The position numbers were made by a program, and so were the translations under genes. Below are positions 44,162 through 53,873 of a stretch of DNA of 64,000 nt, piece after piece. The notes below the pieces were generated by a model, which was not told where the DNA came from, did no database searches, and worked only from the letters and a program-made list of their open reading frames with translations. How positions within the stretch are numbered: position 1 is the first letter of the stretch; each line of letters opens with the position of its first letter. This DNA is from Pseudomonas sp. S35 (GTDB taxonomy: Bacteria; Pseudomonadota; Gammaproteobacteria; Pseudomonadales; Pseudomonadaceae): positions 1,736,001-1,800,000 of the forward strand of contig NZ_CP019431.1 in the NCBI RefSeq assembly GCF_009866765.1, in the 5' to 3' direction.

Positions 44162-46204
44162 CTAAACTAACCCCAGCGCCTTGAACACAAATGCATATTC
44201 GAGCGCTACGTCACGTAATCCCTGGTAACGACCGCTCATCCCGCCGTGGCCTGCGCCCAGTTCGGTCTTGAGCAACAGCAGGTTGCGGTCGGTCTTGGTG
44301 TCACGCAGCTTGGCCACCCATTTGGCCGCTTCCCAGTACTGCACGCGGCTGTCGTTGTAGCCGGCGATCACCAGCAGGTGCGGGTAGGCCTGGGCCTGGA
44401 CATTTTCGTACGGCGCGTAGGCCTTGATGCGTTCGTACACCTCGGGCTCTTCGGGGTTGCCCCATTCGTCGTACTCGGTGATGGTCAGCGGCAGCTCCGG
44501 GTCGAGCATGGTGTTGAGCACATCGACGAATGGCACTTCGGCAATCGCCGCCTGGAACAGTTCGGGACGCTGGTTGAGCACCGCGCCGATCAACAGGCCA
44601 CCGGCACTGCCGCCACTGATGGCCAGTTGCTTGGACGTCGTCAGGCCCTGGGCGATCAGGTGTTCGGCGCAGGCGATAAAGTCGCTGAAGGTGTTCTGCT
44701 TGTGTTCCTGCTTGCCGTTGCGGTACCAGGCTTCACCCAGTTCGCCGCCGCCACGCACATGCGCAATAGCAAACGCCACGCCGCGATCCAGCAGGCTCAG
44801 GCGCGCATGGGAGAACCACGGGTCGAGGCTTTGGCCATAGGCGCCGTAGCCGTACAGGTAGAGCGGGGTGGTTTTGCCGAGTTGATCGCGCTTGACCACC
44901 AGGCTGATCGGTACCTGGGTGCCATCGGCGGAGGTGGCCCACAGGCGCTGGCTGACATAGTCGTCGGCGTTGAACGCGCCCAGCACTGGGGTTTCCTTGA
45001 GCACCTGTTGCGTGCCAGTGGCCAGTTCCAGCTGACGCACCTGGGCCGGGCGGTTCAGGGCTTCGTAGCGCAGGCGGATCTTGTCGCTGGGGAATTCCAG
45101 GCTGTTTTGTACGTAGAGGCTGTAGGCAGCGTCAGGCAATTCCACGCGATACGCCGGCACGCCTTGTGGGTGCACTTCAATCACCGGCAGGCCGCCGATG
45201 CGCAGGCTCAGGGTCATGGCGCCGGTATTCAGGCTCACGCCGTCGAGCATCACGTCATTGTTGTGGGGGATCAGGTTTTGCCACTCATCCTCGGTGGGCA
45301 CGTCGCCAATGTCGGTGGCGACGAACAGTGCGTAGTTGATGCCATCACGGTTGCTGCGGATAAACCAGGTCCACGCGCCATTCAGTTGGCCGTGGTCGAC
45401 ATCGTATTCGTGGTCCTCGACCCGTGGCGCCATGCACGTGAAGTCCAAGTGCGGCTGGCTGGCGTCCAGTGCCCAGATTTCGCTGGTGGTCTTGCTGCCC
45501 AGGGCCAGCAGCAACTGGCGCTCGGAGCTGGAGCGGTAGCAGTGCAGGAAGAATCGCCCGTCGGGCTCATGGAACACTTCCTGCGCTGCCGTGCCGTCCA
45601 GACGATAGCGATACAGTTTGTGTGGGCGGTGGGTGTCGTCCAGCTCAGCGAAAAACAGGGTCAGGCTGTCGTTGGCCCAGGTCATGCTGCCGTCGCAGTC
45701 CTGGAACTCCAGTTCGCTGACCTTGCCGGTGGCCAATTCCTTCACGAACAGGGTGTAGATCTCATCGCCGCTGGTGTCCAGGCTGTAGGCCAGGCGCTGA
45801 TGGTCGGGGCTGATGCTGAACGCGCCGAGGGAGAAGAAACCGCCATTGGCCAGTGCGTTCGGGTCCAGCAACAGCTCTTCGCTGCTATCGTCTACCTGAT
45901 TGCCGTCGTCGGCGGGGCGGCGGCAGCGGTAGTGCCGGGCGTACTCGTCACCGGCGGTGGTGCGGGTGTAATACAGGTACGGGCCCCACGGCGAGGGTAG
46001 GGAAAGGTCGGTTTCGAGGATGCGGCCCTTGATCTCTTCAAACAGGCTTTCGCGCAAGGCGGCCTGGTCGGCGAGCTGGGCGTCCTGCCAGGCGTTTTCG
46101 GCCTTGAGGTAATCGAGTACTTCAGCGTTGTCGCGTTCTTGCAGCCAAGCGTAAGGATCCTGGCCTGGGGCCTTGCGGGCAATCGGGGTGGTCGATGTAG
46201 GCAT
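44162..46204 (-). CDS. ptrB: Oligopeptidase B (protease II), S9A serine peptidase
   Basis: This 680-residue cytoplasmic peptidase has an N-terminal beta-propeller (about residues 70-400) and a C-terminal alpha/beta hydrolase domain. The catalytic Ser is in ISGGSAGGLLIGAVLNQ (about 531), Asp in VIAGYNDSRVQYWEAAKW (about 617) and His in GAGHGGMSGRY (about 652). The N-terminus DPYAWLQERDNAEVLDYLKA is typical of oligopeptidase B, which cuts after Lys/Arg in short peptides. A minus-strand promoter must lie in the short gap before the divergent gene at 46304. Confidence 0.92.
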   Translation of the reverse strand: MPTSTTPIARKAPGQDPYAWLQERDNAEVLDYLKAENAWQDAQLADQAALRESLFEEIKGRILETDLSLPSPWGPYLYYTRTTAGDEYARHYRCRRPADDGNQVDDSSEELLLDPNALANGGFFSLGAFSISPDHQRLAYSLDTSGDEIYTLFVKELATGKVSELEFQDCDGSMTWANDSLTLFFAELDDTHRPHKLYRYRLDGTAAQEVFHEPDGRFFLHCYRSSSERQLLLALGSKTTSEIWALDASQPHLDFTCMAPRVEDHEYDVDHGQLNGAWTWFIRSNRDGINYALFVATDIGDVPTEDEWQNLIPHNNDVMLDGVSLNTGAMTLSLRIGGLPVIEVHPQGVPAYRVELPDAAYSLYVQNSLEFPSDKIRLRYEALNRPAQVRQLELATGTQQVLKETPVLGAFNADDYVSQRLWATSADGTQVPISLVVKRDQLGKTTPLYLYGYGAYGQSLDPWFSHARLSLLDRGVAFAIAHVRGGGELGEAWYRNGKQEHKQNTFSDFIACAEHLIAQGLTTSKQLAISGGSAGGLLIGAVLNQRPELFQAAIAEVPFVDVLNTMLDPELPLTITEYDEWGNPEEPEVYERIKAYAPYENVQAQAYPHLLVIAGYNDSRVQYWEAAKWVAKLRDTKTDRNLLLLKTELGAGHGGMSGRYQGLRDVALEYAFVFKALGLV

Positions 46205-46303
46205 GGATTATTCTCTATCTGGCGGACGGTGGCAGGCTTTGCAGCCGCGACACGCAAAAGCCGTTATCATAGCCGCCTCTTTGCCAGCCTTGCCATGGAC
46301 ACC

Positions 46304-46759
46304 ATGACCGAGAACGACTATCTGACCGCTTGGGGCCTTTACGCCTTCGCCGCTTTGGGCTGCCTGTTGGTGTGGTGGCGCATGACGCGCTGGATCTGGC
46401 GCTGGCTGCGTGAGCCATTGCAATTGCTGATGGCGGTGTTGCTGTTGAGCCCGACCATCGTCGACCCGGTCAAGACTCAGTTCGCCCCGGCCGTGGCCAT
46501 CACTGCCCTGGACCTGGTGCTCAAGGTCGGCAATAACGCCTGGCGCGCGATTTCCGATTTGTTCATGTACACCATGATCGCCTTTGGCGTGTACCTCGTG
46601 GTTGTGTTGATCCGCTGGCCCATCGAGCGTGCCGCCAATGCGCGCCGTGAGCGCAAGGCCGCTACCGATGCCGCCCTGGCCGCCGAACTGGCGCAAGATG
46701 ATGAACCATTCCGCCGTCCGGCGCCTGTCAGTGGCATGCGGGTCGAACCGCGTCTTTAA
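46304..46759 (+). CDS. Small inner-membrane protein, conserved hypothetical
   Basis: This 151-residue protein (154 from the ATG at 46295) has three hydrophobic stretches: LTAWGLYAFAALGCLLVWW (about residues 6-24), PLQLLMAVLLLSPTIV (about 38-53) and MYTMIAFGVYLVVVLIRWP (about 87-105). A basic-then-acidic Ala-rich cytoplasmic tail follows. It is not a full transporter. It is followed by yafJ after 21 bases and probably shares its operon. The function is unknown. Confidence 0.75.
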   Translation: MTENDYLTAWGLYAFAALGCLLVWWRMTRWIWRWLREPLQLLMAVLLLSPTIVDPVKTQFAPAVAITALDLVLKVGNNAWRAISDLFMYTMIAFGVYLVVVLIRWPIERAANARRERKAATDAALAAELAQDDEPFRRPAPVSGMRVEPRL

Positions 46760-46780
46760 CGTTGCAGCGAGAGCCCTGGC

Positions 46781-47557
46781 ATGTGTGAATTATTGGGCAT
46801 GAGTGCCAACGTCCCTACCGATATCGTGTTCAGCTTTACCGGGCTGATGCAGCGCGGTGGGCGTACCGGTCCCCACCGCGACGGTTGGGGCATCGCGTTC
46901 TACGAAGGCCGTGGCCTGCGTCTGTTCCAGGACCCGGCCGCGAGCAGTGAATCGGAAGTCGCGTTGCTGGTGCAGCGATACCCCATCAAGAGTGAAGTGG
47001 TGATCGGCCATATCCGCCAGGCCAATGTGGGCAAGGTGAGCCTGGCCAATACCCACCCGTTCGTGCGCGAACTGTGGGGCCGCAACTGGTGTTTTGCCCA
47101 TAATGGCCAACTGGCGGACTTCAACCCCCGCGCCACTTTCTACCGCCCGGTCGGCGATACCGACAGCGAAGCGGCCTTCTGCGATTTGCTCAACCGCGTG
47201 CGCGAAGCCTTCCCCGAACCGGTAGGCATCGAGCAGATGTTGCCGGACCTGATCGCCGCCTGCGCCGAATACCGCAGCAAAGGCGTGTTCAACTGCCTGC
47301 TCAGTGACGGTGACTGGCTGTTCTGCTACTGCTCGACCAAGTTGGCGCAGATCACCCGGCGTGCCCCGTTTGGCCCGGCGCGTTTGAAAGATGTCGACGT
47401 AATCGTCGATTTCCAGGCCGAAACCACGCCCAATGACGTAGTGACGGTGATCGCCACCGAGCCGTTGACCGACAACGAAAACTGGACCCGCTACGAACCG
47501 GGCCAATGGAGCCTGTGGCGACGCGGTGAATGCGTCAGCCAGGGCATTACTGAGTAA
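46781..47557 (+). CDS. yafJ: YafJ-family class II glutamine amidotransferase
   Basis: This 258-residue Ntn hydrolase starts [19 protein letters not shown], with Cys2 as the N-terminal nucleophile after Met removal. [19 protein letters not shown] and [18 protein letters not shown] match the glutaminase glutamine-binding loops. YafJ proteins consist of the glutaminase domain alone, with no known synthase partner. The DUF2937 gene follows after 11 bases, so the two probably form one operon. Confidence 0.9.
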   Translation: MCELLGMSANVPTDIVFSFTGLMQRGGRTGPHRDGWGIAFYEGRGLRLFQDPAASSESEVALLVQRYPIKSEVVIGHIRQANVGKVSLANTHPFVRELWGRNWCFAHNGQLADFNPRATFYRPVGDTDSEAAFCDLLNRVREAFPEPVGIEQMLPDLIAACAEYRSKGVFNCLLSDGDWLFCYCSTKLAQITRRAPFGPARLKDVDVIVDFQAETTPNDVVTVIATEPLTDNENWTRYEPGQWSLWRRGECVSQGITE

Positions 47558-47568
47558 GGATATCGACC

Positions 47569-48111
47569 ATGTTGCTCAGCTATCTGCGGTTGGTGCTGTT
47601 TGCCATTGGCCTGTTGGTCGGCGTGCAAGTGCCAGGGTTTATCAATGACTACGCCAAGCGCGTCGAGGCTCACCTGATCGAGGCCCAGACCGGCCTCAGC
47701 GGGTTCGAGTCCACCGCAAGGCAGTTTTTCAACGGTGATTTGAAGGCGTTGGTGGCGCACTACCGCGCCAGTGATGACCCGGTGTTCCAGAGCGATGCCA
47801 GCAGCCTGGGCGCCATGCTCGATCGCCAGGTGGCGTTGGATAAACAATTCCAGGCCATGCAAGGCCCGTGGTACATCCGCGCCTTGCAGGTGGCAGTGGC
47901 TGCCGACCCGGATATCCGTAAGGAAACCTGGAACGGCTACAGCTACCAGATCCTGCTGACCCCTGAAGCCATGGGCTGGGGATTGGGCGGGGCGATGCTG
48001 CTGTCGTTTGGGTTGGAGTGTCTGTTCCGGTTGATCGACTGGGTGGTGCTGGGCGGCAAGCGCCTGCGCCAGAGCCGGCCGATTGAAGAGCGGGACCTGA
48101 AGGGTCTTTAA
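47569..48111 (+). CDS. DUF2937-family membrane protein
   Basis: This 180-residue protein has an N-terminal hydrophobic segment (YLRLVLFAIGLLVGVQVPGF, about residues 5-24), a mainly helical periplasmic region and a C-terminal membrane helix (WGLGGAMLLSFGLECLFRLI, about 137-156). It matches the DUF2937 pattern of proteobacteria; the role is unknown. It is the third gene of the 46304-48111 run and is followed by a dispersed palindrome. Confidence 0.8.
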   Translation: MLLSYLRLVLFAIGLLVGVQVPGFINDYAKRVEAHLIEAQTGLSGFESTARQFFNGDLKALVAHYRASDDPVFQSDASSLGAMLDRQVALDKQFQAMQGPWYIRALQVAVAADPDIRKETWNGYSYQILLTPEAMGWGLGGAMLLSFGLECLFRLIDWVVLGGKRLRQSRPIEERDLKGL

Positions 48112-48126
48112 CGCTCAACCCGGTCT

Positions 48127-48159
48127 AATGTGGGAGGGGGCTTGCCCCCTCCCACATTT
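48127..48159. repeat. Dispersed palindrome, likely bidirectional terminator
   Basis: AATGTGGGAGGGGGCTTG pairs perfectly with GCCCCCTCCCACATT between convergent genes (DUF2937 and the LysR gene at 48173). This is the cleanest single copy of the family in the window. Confidence 0.75.
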
Positions 48160-48172
48160 GTATCCGGTTTAT

Positions 48173-49087
48173 TCAGTTGCTCAGCAGCATCCGCTCTTCG
48201 CCGACTTCCTCGGCATAGCGACCAACGACCTTCTGGCACAACCCGACAATCTCCTCCACCAATTCCACCCCCACGCGCCACGACACCACCACTTGCAGGT
48301 TCGGCAGTTTCTGCGCCATCGGCAGCATGACCAACTCCCCGCGTGCCAGCTCTTCGCGCACCAGCACCGGCGGCAGTGCGCCGATGCCGAATCCGTCGCG
48401 CAATAGCCGCGTAATCGCCGACACCGAATTCACACAGTTCATCCGTGGCGCGGCCACGCCGTTGGCCTGCATCAGGCTCAGCACATCCTGGTGCGGGTGG
48501 GAGTTTTTCGAGTAGGTGATGATGCGCTCCTGGGCCAGTTCGGCGAGGGAGGCGTAGTCGCGGTGGTAGATCGATTGGCTGGCGACGATCCAGGCCATGG
48601 GGTGGCTGCACAGTTCCAGGCTGCGTACGGTTTCCAGACGCAGCAGGTCGGTTTGCAGGATCAGGTCGAGAAAGCCTTTTTGCAGCTGATCGCTGAGGTT
48701 GAGCGCGGTATCGGCGACCAATTCGATTTCCACCAAAGGGAAATGGTCCATCAGTTCCGCCACCAGCGGGCTGAGCCAGGTGTGGATCACCGTGTCCATC
48801 GCGCCGATCCGAATACGCCCGACCTTGCTGCTGGTGGTCTCCAAGGATTGCTTCAGCCCTTGCATGGTCACCATCATCTGCTCGGCGTAATCGAGCACTT
48901 TCAAGCCTTCCGGCGTCAGGCTCACGCCCCGCGAATCACGCAGGAACAGCTTCACCCCCAACTCGCTTTCCAGCACGGCGATGCGGCTGGAAATCGAGGC
49001 CTGGGTGGTGAACAGCTTCTCGGCCGTCAGGCGAAAGCTCTTGAGCTTGGCCACCCAGACGAAGGTTTCGAGGAACTTCAAATTCAT
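48173..49087 (-). CDS. LysR-family regulator divergent from pxpABC
   Basis: This 304-residue LTTR has the HTH RLTAEKLFTTQASISSRIAV at about residues 19-38 and an effector domain. It diverges from the 5-oxoprolinase operon across a 176-base spacer, so it is the likely regulator of that operon. This is a positional inference. Confidence 0.88.
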   Translation of the reverse strand: MNLKFLETFVWVAKLKSFRLTAEKLFTTQASISSRIAVLESELGVKLFLRDSRGVSLTPEGLKVLDYAEQMMVTMQGLKQSLETTSSKVGRIRIGAMDTVIHTWLSPLVAELMDHFPLVEIELVADTALNLSDQLQKGFLDLILQTDLLRLETVRSLELCSHPMAWIVASQSIYHRDYASLAELAQERIITYSKNSHPHQDVLSLMQANGVAAPRMNCVNSVSAITRLLRDGFGIGALPPVLVREELARGELVMLPMAQKLPNLQVVVSWRVGVELVEEIVGLCQKVVGRYAEEVGEERMLLSN

Positions 49088-49263
49088 GGGATCAACTTTT
49101 TCTTATGCATGGATCGGTTTTTATTAGTTGGACGCCGCACCGGGCCAGCGCCAAAAATCGAGCCATTGCACGATAAGCGTCGGTGGGGTGTCAGGACAAG
49201 TTGCGCGTTCTGCGTTAAAAATCCCACACTACAAAAAAATAAGTCCTACAGGAGCGTCAGGCC

Positions 49264-50004
49264 GTGAGCCGTCTTTTACTGAATTGCGACATCGGCGAAA
49301 GCTTTGGCAACTGGACCTTGGGTCTGGACGCCGATGTCATGCCGTTCATTGATTGCGCCAACGTGGCCTGCGGCTTTCATGCGGGCGACCCGAGCATCAT
49401 GCGCAAGACTGTCAGCCTGGCGCTCAAGCATGGCGTGCAAGTGGGGGCGCACCCGGCGTACCAGGACTTGCAAGGTTTTGGCCGTCGCTCCATGGCCTAC
49501 ACGCCTCAGGAAATCCAGGACCTGTTGCACTATCAGATCGGCGCACTCGACGGCATCTGTCGTGCCCAGGGCGGGCGTGTCAGCTATGTCAAACCCCATG
49601 GCGCGATGTACAACGACATGATGGCCAACCCTGCGCAGTTGCGTGCGGTGATCCAGGCCGTGGCCGCCTATGGCGACCTGCCACTGATGCTGCTGGCCAC
49701 CCGTGACAACAGCGCGGCCCAGGCCTTGGGTGACGAGTACGGCGTGACCCTGTGGTTCGAAGCCTTCGCTGATCGCGCCTACGATAACAATGGCCACTTG
49801 GTGTCCCGCCAGTTACCAGGCGCCGTACACCACGACGCCGAAACGATCATCCAGCAAGCCCTGACGATTTCTCGTGGCGAATCGCTGACGGCCAGCGACG
49901 GCAGCGCCCTTGTGTTACAGGCCAATACCCTGTGCGTGCATGGCGACAACGCCAGTTCGATTGCTGCCGTGCAGCGTATCCGCGAGGCGTTGAAGCCAGC
50001 ATGA
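49264..50004 (+). CDS. pxpA: 5-oxoprolinase subunit A (LamB/YcsF family)
   Basis: This 246-residue protein of the LamB/YcsF family starts [19 protein letters not shown] and carries [19 protein letters not shown] and [13 protein letters not shown], conserved metal and substrate regions. PxpA works with PxpBC to hydrolyse 5-oxoproline to glutamate with ATP. The GTG at 49264 has AGGAG nine bases upstream. Its stop overlaps the pxpB start by ATGA. Confidence 0.93.
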   Translation: MSRLLLNCDIGESFGNWTLGLDADVMPFIDCANVACGFHAGDPSIMRKTVSLALKHGVQVGAHPAYQDLQGFGRRSMAYTPQEIQDLLHYQIGALDGICRAQGGRVSYVKPHGAMYNDMMANPAQLRAVIQAVAAYGDLPLMLLATRDNSAAQALGDEYGVTLWFEAFADRAYDNNGHLVSRQLPGAVHHDAETIIQQALTISRGESLTASDGSALVLQANTLCVHGDNASSIAAVQRIREALKPA

Positions 50005-50705
50005 AGCCACGGATTGAAGTGGTGGCCATCGACTGCCTGATGGTGCGTCTGTTCGATGCGATCGCAGAAGCCAACATGCCGTGGATGCTCGCCGCCGCCC
50101 AACGTCTGCGCGAGGGGTTTGGCGCGGCATTGGTGGACCTGGTGCCGTCCTACACCACCTTGATGGTGCATTACGACCTGATCGCACTGAGCCCGGCCCA
50201 GGCCCGTGAGCTGATCGACCATGCGTTCACCGACTTGCAGCCCCTGGCCCAAGGAAGCGGCCAATGCCATGTGCTGCCGGTGTGGTACGACCTGAGTGTC
50301 GGCCCGGAGCTGAGCTTGCTCAGCCAGCGCAGTGGCCTGGCCGTCGACGCCGTTATCCGTCGCCACAGCGCCCATGAATATCAGGTGTTCGCCCTCGGCT
50401 TCGCCCCTGGTTTTGCTTTTATGGGGTTGGTGGACGAAGTCCTCGCCAGCCCACGCCTCAACACCCCGCGCAAACGCGTGGCGGCCGGCAGTGTGGGGAT
50501 CGCCGAGCGCCAGACGGCGGCTTACCCGGTTGTTTCTCCGGGCGGCTGGAACCTGATCGGCCGTACCCCCGCCAAACTCTTCGACCGCGCGCGCGACGGC
50601 TACAGCCTCATGCAACCTGGCGACACGGTGCGCTTCGAAGCGGTCAGTCGCGCCGAATTCATCAACCTGGGTGGCGATGACACGCCGTTGGAGGCGCAGG
50701 CATGA
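50001..50705 (+). CDS. pxpB: 5-oxoprolinase subunit B (KipI family)
   Basis: This 234-residue protein of the KipI/AHS1 family has [20 protein letters not shown] (about residues 131-150), [20 protein letters not shown] and [16 protein letters not shown], all characteristic. The start at 50001 ([14 protein letters not shown]) overlaps pxpA by ATGA, and its end overlaps pxpC in the same way. Confidence 0.93.
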   Translation: MKPRIEVVAIDCLMVRLFDAIAEANMPWMLAAAQRLREGFGAALVDLVPSYTTLMVHYDLIALSPAQARELIDHAFTDLQPLAQGSGQCHVLPVWYDLSVGPELSLLSQRSGLAVDAVIRRHSAHEYQVFALGFAPGFAFMGLVDEVLASPRLNTPRKRVAAGSVGIAERQTAAYPVVSPGGWNLIGRTPAKLFDRARDGYSLMQPGDTVRFEAVSRAEFINLGGDDTPLEAQA

Positions 50706-51610
50706 GCCGCTTGATCATCGAGGCCAGCACGCCGCTGTGTCTGTTGCAGGACGCCGGCCGTTTTGGCGTGCGCCACCTGGGCGTTACCCAGGGCGGGGCG
50801 CTGGATTGGGTGTCAATGTCCTGGGCCAACTGGCTGCTGGGCAACGCGCTGGACGCGCCGGTAGTGGAAATCACGTTGGGCGGCTTTACCGTGCAGGCTG
50901 AGGATTATTGCCTGCTGGCCCTGGCCGGTGCGGACCTGGGCGCGTTTATCGACGAACGAGCTCTCAGCCCTGGCCGCAGTTTTATCCTGCAAAAAGGCCA
51001 GCGCTTGCGTTTTACCCAGCCGTTCAACGGCGCACGGGCTTACCTGGCGGCGCCGGGTGGGTTTGACGCGCCGGCTGTGCTGGGCAGCTGCGCCACGGTG
51101 GTGCGCGAGGAATTGGGCGGGCTGGACGGTTTTGGCAAGGCGCTCGGTGAAGGTGGGCGGTTGGCTTATTCGGGCACGGGCGGGGCGATGAACGTTTTAA
51201 GCGAGCCCGCACTTGCGGCCAAGGCACCGCTGGACGTGATCGTCGGTGCACAGATCGGCCAGTTCAGCGGCCAGAGCCTGTTCGATGTGTTTAACACCGA
51301 GTGGACCTTGGACAGCCGCGCCGACCGCATGGGCATGCGTTTGTTGGGCACGCCGTTGCAGTACCAGGGGCCGTCGCTGATTTCCGAAGGGATCCCGCTG
51401 GGCGCAATCCAGGTACCGCCGGATGGGCAGCCGATTGTGTTGCTCAATGATCGGCAGACCATTGGCGGTTATCCGCGCCTGGGGGCGTTGACGCCGTTGG
51501 CGCTGGCGCGGCTGGCGCAGTGTTTACCGGGAGAAAAGGTGAGGGTGGTGCCGGTTGTCCAGGAAACGGCGCATCGGCAGCATGTCGAGTATTTGCGCCG
51601 ATTTACATAA
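50702..51610 (+). CDS. pxpC: 5-oxoprolinase subunit C (KipA/AHS2 family)
   Basis: This 302-residue protein of the AHS2/biotin-dependent carboxyltransferase-like family has LQDAGRFGVRHLGVTQGGAL (about residues 15-34), LAAPGGFDAPAVLGSCATVV and SRADRMGMRLLGTPL. It forms the PxpBC complex that activates 5-oxoproline. The operon ends here, followed by a palindromic doublet. Confidence 0.93.
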   Translation: MSRLIIEASTPLCLLQDAGRFGVRHLGVTQGGALDWVSMSWANWLLGNALDAPVVEITLGGFTVQAEDYCLLALAGADLGAFIDERALSPGRSFILQKGQRLRFTQPFNGARAYLAAPGGFDAPAVLGSCATVVREELGGLDGFGKALGEGGRLAYSGTGGAMNVLSEPALAAKAPLDVIVGAQIGQFSGQSLFDVFNTEWTLDSRADRMGMRLLGTPLQYQGPSLISEGIPLGAIQVPPDGQPIVLLNDRQTIGGYPRLGALTPLALARLAQCLPGEKVRVVPVVQETAHRQHVEYLRRFT

Positions 51611-51621
51611 CACCGCAATTT

Positions 51622-51717
51622 AAAATGTGAGAGGGGGCTTGCTCCCGATAGCAGTGTGTCAGTCAACCCATCAGTGACTGACCCACCGCCATCGGGAGCA
51701 AGCCCCCTCCCGCATTA
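51622..51717. repeat. Palindromic doublet (two REP-like arms with inner palindrome)
   Basis: The outer arms (AAATGTGAGAGGGGGCTTG at 51623 and its return near 51700-51717) flank an inner stem GTCAGTCA/TGACTGAC. It lies between the convergent pxpC and VWA genes. Confidence 0.7.
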
Positions 51718-51744
51718 GATCTCCTGCATTATTTGGGTCGGCGT

Positions 51745-52923
51745 TTATTTGGAGAGCAAGCGCATCCCTTCTTCCAACCCGCGCAGCGTCAGCGGAAACA
51801 TCTGATCCTCCACCAAGTCCTGCACAATCTTGGTCGACGCCGTGTAGCCCCAGGTGTCCTTCGGATACGGGTTAATCCAGATCAGCTTCTTGTACTTGGC
51901 CATGAAGCGCTGCATCCATACATAGCCCGGCTCTTCGTTCCAATGCTCGACGCTGCCGCCGGCCTGGGTGATCTCATACGGGGCCATCGACGCGTCGCCG
52001 ATAAAGATCACTTTGTAATCCGCGCCGTACTTGTGCAGCAGGTCTTGGGTGGCGGTGCGCTCCGAGGTGCGGCGCTGGTTGTTCTTCCACACCGACTCGT
52101 ACACAAAGTTGTGGAAGTAGAAGTACTCCAAGTGCTTGAACTCGGTCTTGCACGCCGAGAACAGCTCTTCGCAGATCTTGACGTGGGCGTCCATCGAGCC
52201 GCCGATATCAAACAGCAGCAACAGCTTGATGGTGTTACGCCGCTCCGGGCGCATCTGGATGTTCAGCAGCCCTGCATCGCGGGCGGTGTGGTCGATGGTG
52301 CCATCGATATCCAGCTCCTCGGCCGCGCCTTGGCGCGCGAACTTGCGCAGGCGGCGCAGGGCGATCTTGATATTGCGCGTGCCCAACTCCACCTGGTCGT
52401 CGAGGTTCTTGTATTCGCGCTGGTCCCAGACCTTGACCGCCTTGCCCTGGCGCTGGCCGGCGTCGCCGACGCGAATGCCTTCGGGGTTGTAGCCGCCGGA
52501 ACCGAACGGGCTGGTGCCGCCGGTGCCGATCCATTTGTTGCCGCCGGCGTGGCGTTCCTTCTGTTCTTCCAGGCGTTTCTTGAATGCCTCGATCAGCTTG
52601 TCCAGCCCGCCGAGGGACTGGATCTGCGCACGCTCCTCATCGCTGAGCGAACGCTCGAACTCCTTGCGCAGCCACTCTTCGGGGATCAGCGCCTGCAAGT
52701 GGTCGTCGAGTTTTTCCAGGCCGTTGAAATAGGCGCCGAAGGCCCGGTCGAACTTATCGAAATGCCGCTCGTCCTTCACCAGGATCGTCCGGGCCAAGTA
52801 GTAGAACTCGTCCATGTTGGCGAACGTCACGCGCTGTTTCAGCGCGTTGATCAGGTCGAGCAGCTCGCGCACCGACACCGGCACCTTGGCGGCACGCATT
52901 TCGTTGAACAGGTTGAGCAACAT
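51745..52923 (-). CDS. VWA (CoxE-like) domain protein partnered with a MoxR ATPase
   Basis: This 392-residue protein has a helical N-terminal half and a C-terminal VWA domain with the metal-ion-dependent adhesion site LLLLFDIGGSMDAHVKIC (DxGxS form, about residues 232-249) and FIGDASMAPYEI. CoxE-like VWA proteins act with MoxR AAA+ ATPases as chaperones for metalloenzyme maturation or envelope functions. It overlaps the ATPase gene by one base (TGATG), so it is tightly coupled. The client is unknown. Confidence 0.87.
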   Translation of the reverse strand: MLLNLFNEMRAAKVPVSVRELLDLINALKQRVTFANMDEFYYLARTILVKDERHFDKFDRAFGAYFNGLEKLDDHLQALIPEEWLRKEFERSLSDEERAQIQSLGGLDKLIEAFKKRLEEQKERHAGGNKWIGTGGTSPFGSGGYNPEGIRVGDAGQRQGKAVKVWDQREYKNLDDQVELGTRNIKIALRRLRKFARQGAAEELDIDGTIDHTARDAGLLNIQMRPERRNTIKLLLLFDIGGSMDAHVKICEELFSACKTEFKHLEYFYFHNFVYESVWKNNQRRTSERTATQDLLHKYGADYKVIFIGDASMAPYEITQAGGSVEHWNEEPGYVWMQRFMAKYKKLIWINPYPKDTWGYTASTKIVQDLVEDQMFPLTLRGLEEGMRLLSK

Positions 52924-53768
52924 CAGCGATTACCGCGACGGCTCATGAACGCCAGACGTTCCAGCAACTGCACGTCTTGCTCGTTCTTGACCAAGGCACC
53001 GGCCAGCGGCGGGATGGCCTTGGTCGGGTCGCGTTCGCGCAGCACCGCTTCGCCGATGTTGTCGGCCATCAGCAGCTTGAGCCAGTCGACCAGTTCGGAG
53101 GTGGATGGTTTTTTCTTCAGACCCGGGACTTTGCGCACGTCGAAGAACACGTCCAGCGCTTCGCTGACCAGGTCTTTCTTGATGTCGGGGTAGTGCACAT
53201 CCACGATCTTCTGCAGGGTGGTGCGGTCGGGGAAGGCGATGTAGTGGAAGAAGCAGCGGCGCAGGAACGCGTCCGGCAGTTCTTTTTCGTTGTTGGAGGT
53301 AATGATGATGATCGGGCGTTTCTTGGCCTTGATGGTCTCGTCGATTTCGTAGACGTAGAACTCCATCTTGTCGAGTTCTTGCAGCAGGTCGTTGGGGAAC
53401 TCGATGTCGGCCTTGTCGATTTCATCGATCAGCAGGATCACCCGTTCTTCGGACTCGAACGCCTCCCACAGCTTGCCCTTTTTCAGGTAGTTGCGCACGT
53501 CGTGCACCTTGTCCACGCCCAGTTGCGAGTCGCGCAGGCGGCTGACCGCGTCGTACTCGTACAAGCCCTGGTGGGCCTTGGTGGTTGACTTGATGTGCCA
53601 GGTGATCAGCTTGGCGCCGAAGGACTCGGCCAGTTGCTCGGCGAGCATGGTCTTGCCGGTGCCGGGCTCGCCCTTGACCAGCAGCGGCCGCTCCAGGGTG
53701 ATGGCGGCGTTGACGGCCAGTTTCAGGTCATCGGTAGCCACATAGGCCTGGGTGCCTTCGAACTTCAT
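52923..53768 (-). CDS. MoxR-family AAA+ ATPase
   Basis: This 281-residue ATPase has Walker A LVKGEPGTGKTMLAEQLAES (about residues 34-53), Walker B VILLIDEIDKADIEFPNDLL (about 109-128), sensor 1 IIITSNNEKELPDAFLRRC and a C-terminal lid. MoxR proteins pair with VWA proteins, as here, for chaperone-like functions. It begins the two-gene operon. Confidence 0.9.
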   Translation of the reverse strand: MKFEGTQAYVATDDLKLAVNAAITLERPLLVKGEPGTGKTMLAEQLAESFGAKLITWHIKSTTKAHQGLYEYDAVSRLRDSQLGVDKVHDVRNYLKKGKLWEAFESEERVILLIDEIDKADIEFPNDLLQELDKMEFYVYEIDETIKAKKRPIIIITSNNEKELPDAFLRRCFFHYIAFPDRTTLQKIVDVHYPDIKKDLVSEALDVFFDVRKVPGLKKKPSTSELVDWLKLLMADNIGEAVLRERDPTKAIPPLAGALVKNEQDVQLLERLAFMSRRGNR

Positions 53769-53873
53769 CGGTGTTTCCTCGCATTCATCAATGCCCGGAC
53801 TATACCGCGCAGCCCCGGCGACTGTGAACGCAGACGGGTTATTCAGTTTCTGAATAACCGCCCCTGCGACATT

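Noticed and set aside
44246..46000. A 584-codon open frame opposite ptrB
   Set aside because: It is an antisense shadow of a clear oligopeptidase B; no motifs or ribosome site.
51733..53193. A 486-codon open frame opposite the VWA/MoxR pair
   Set aside because: It spans two genuine genes in antisense and has no recognisable features.
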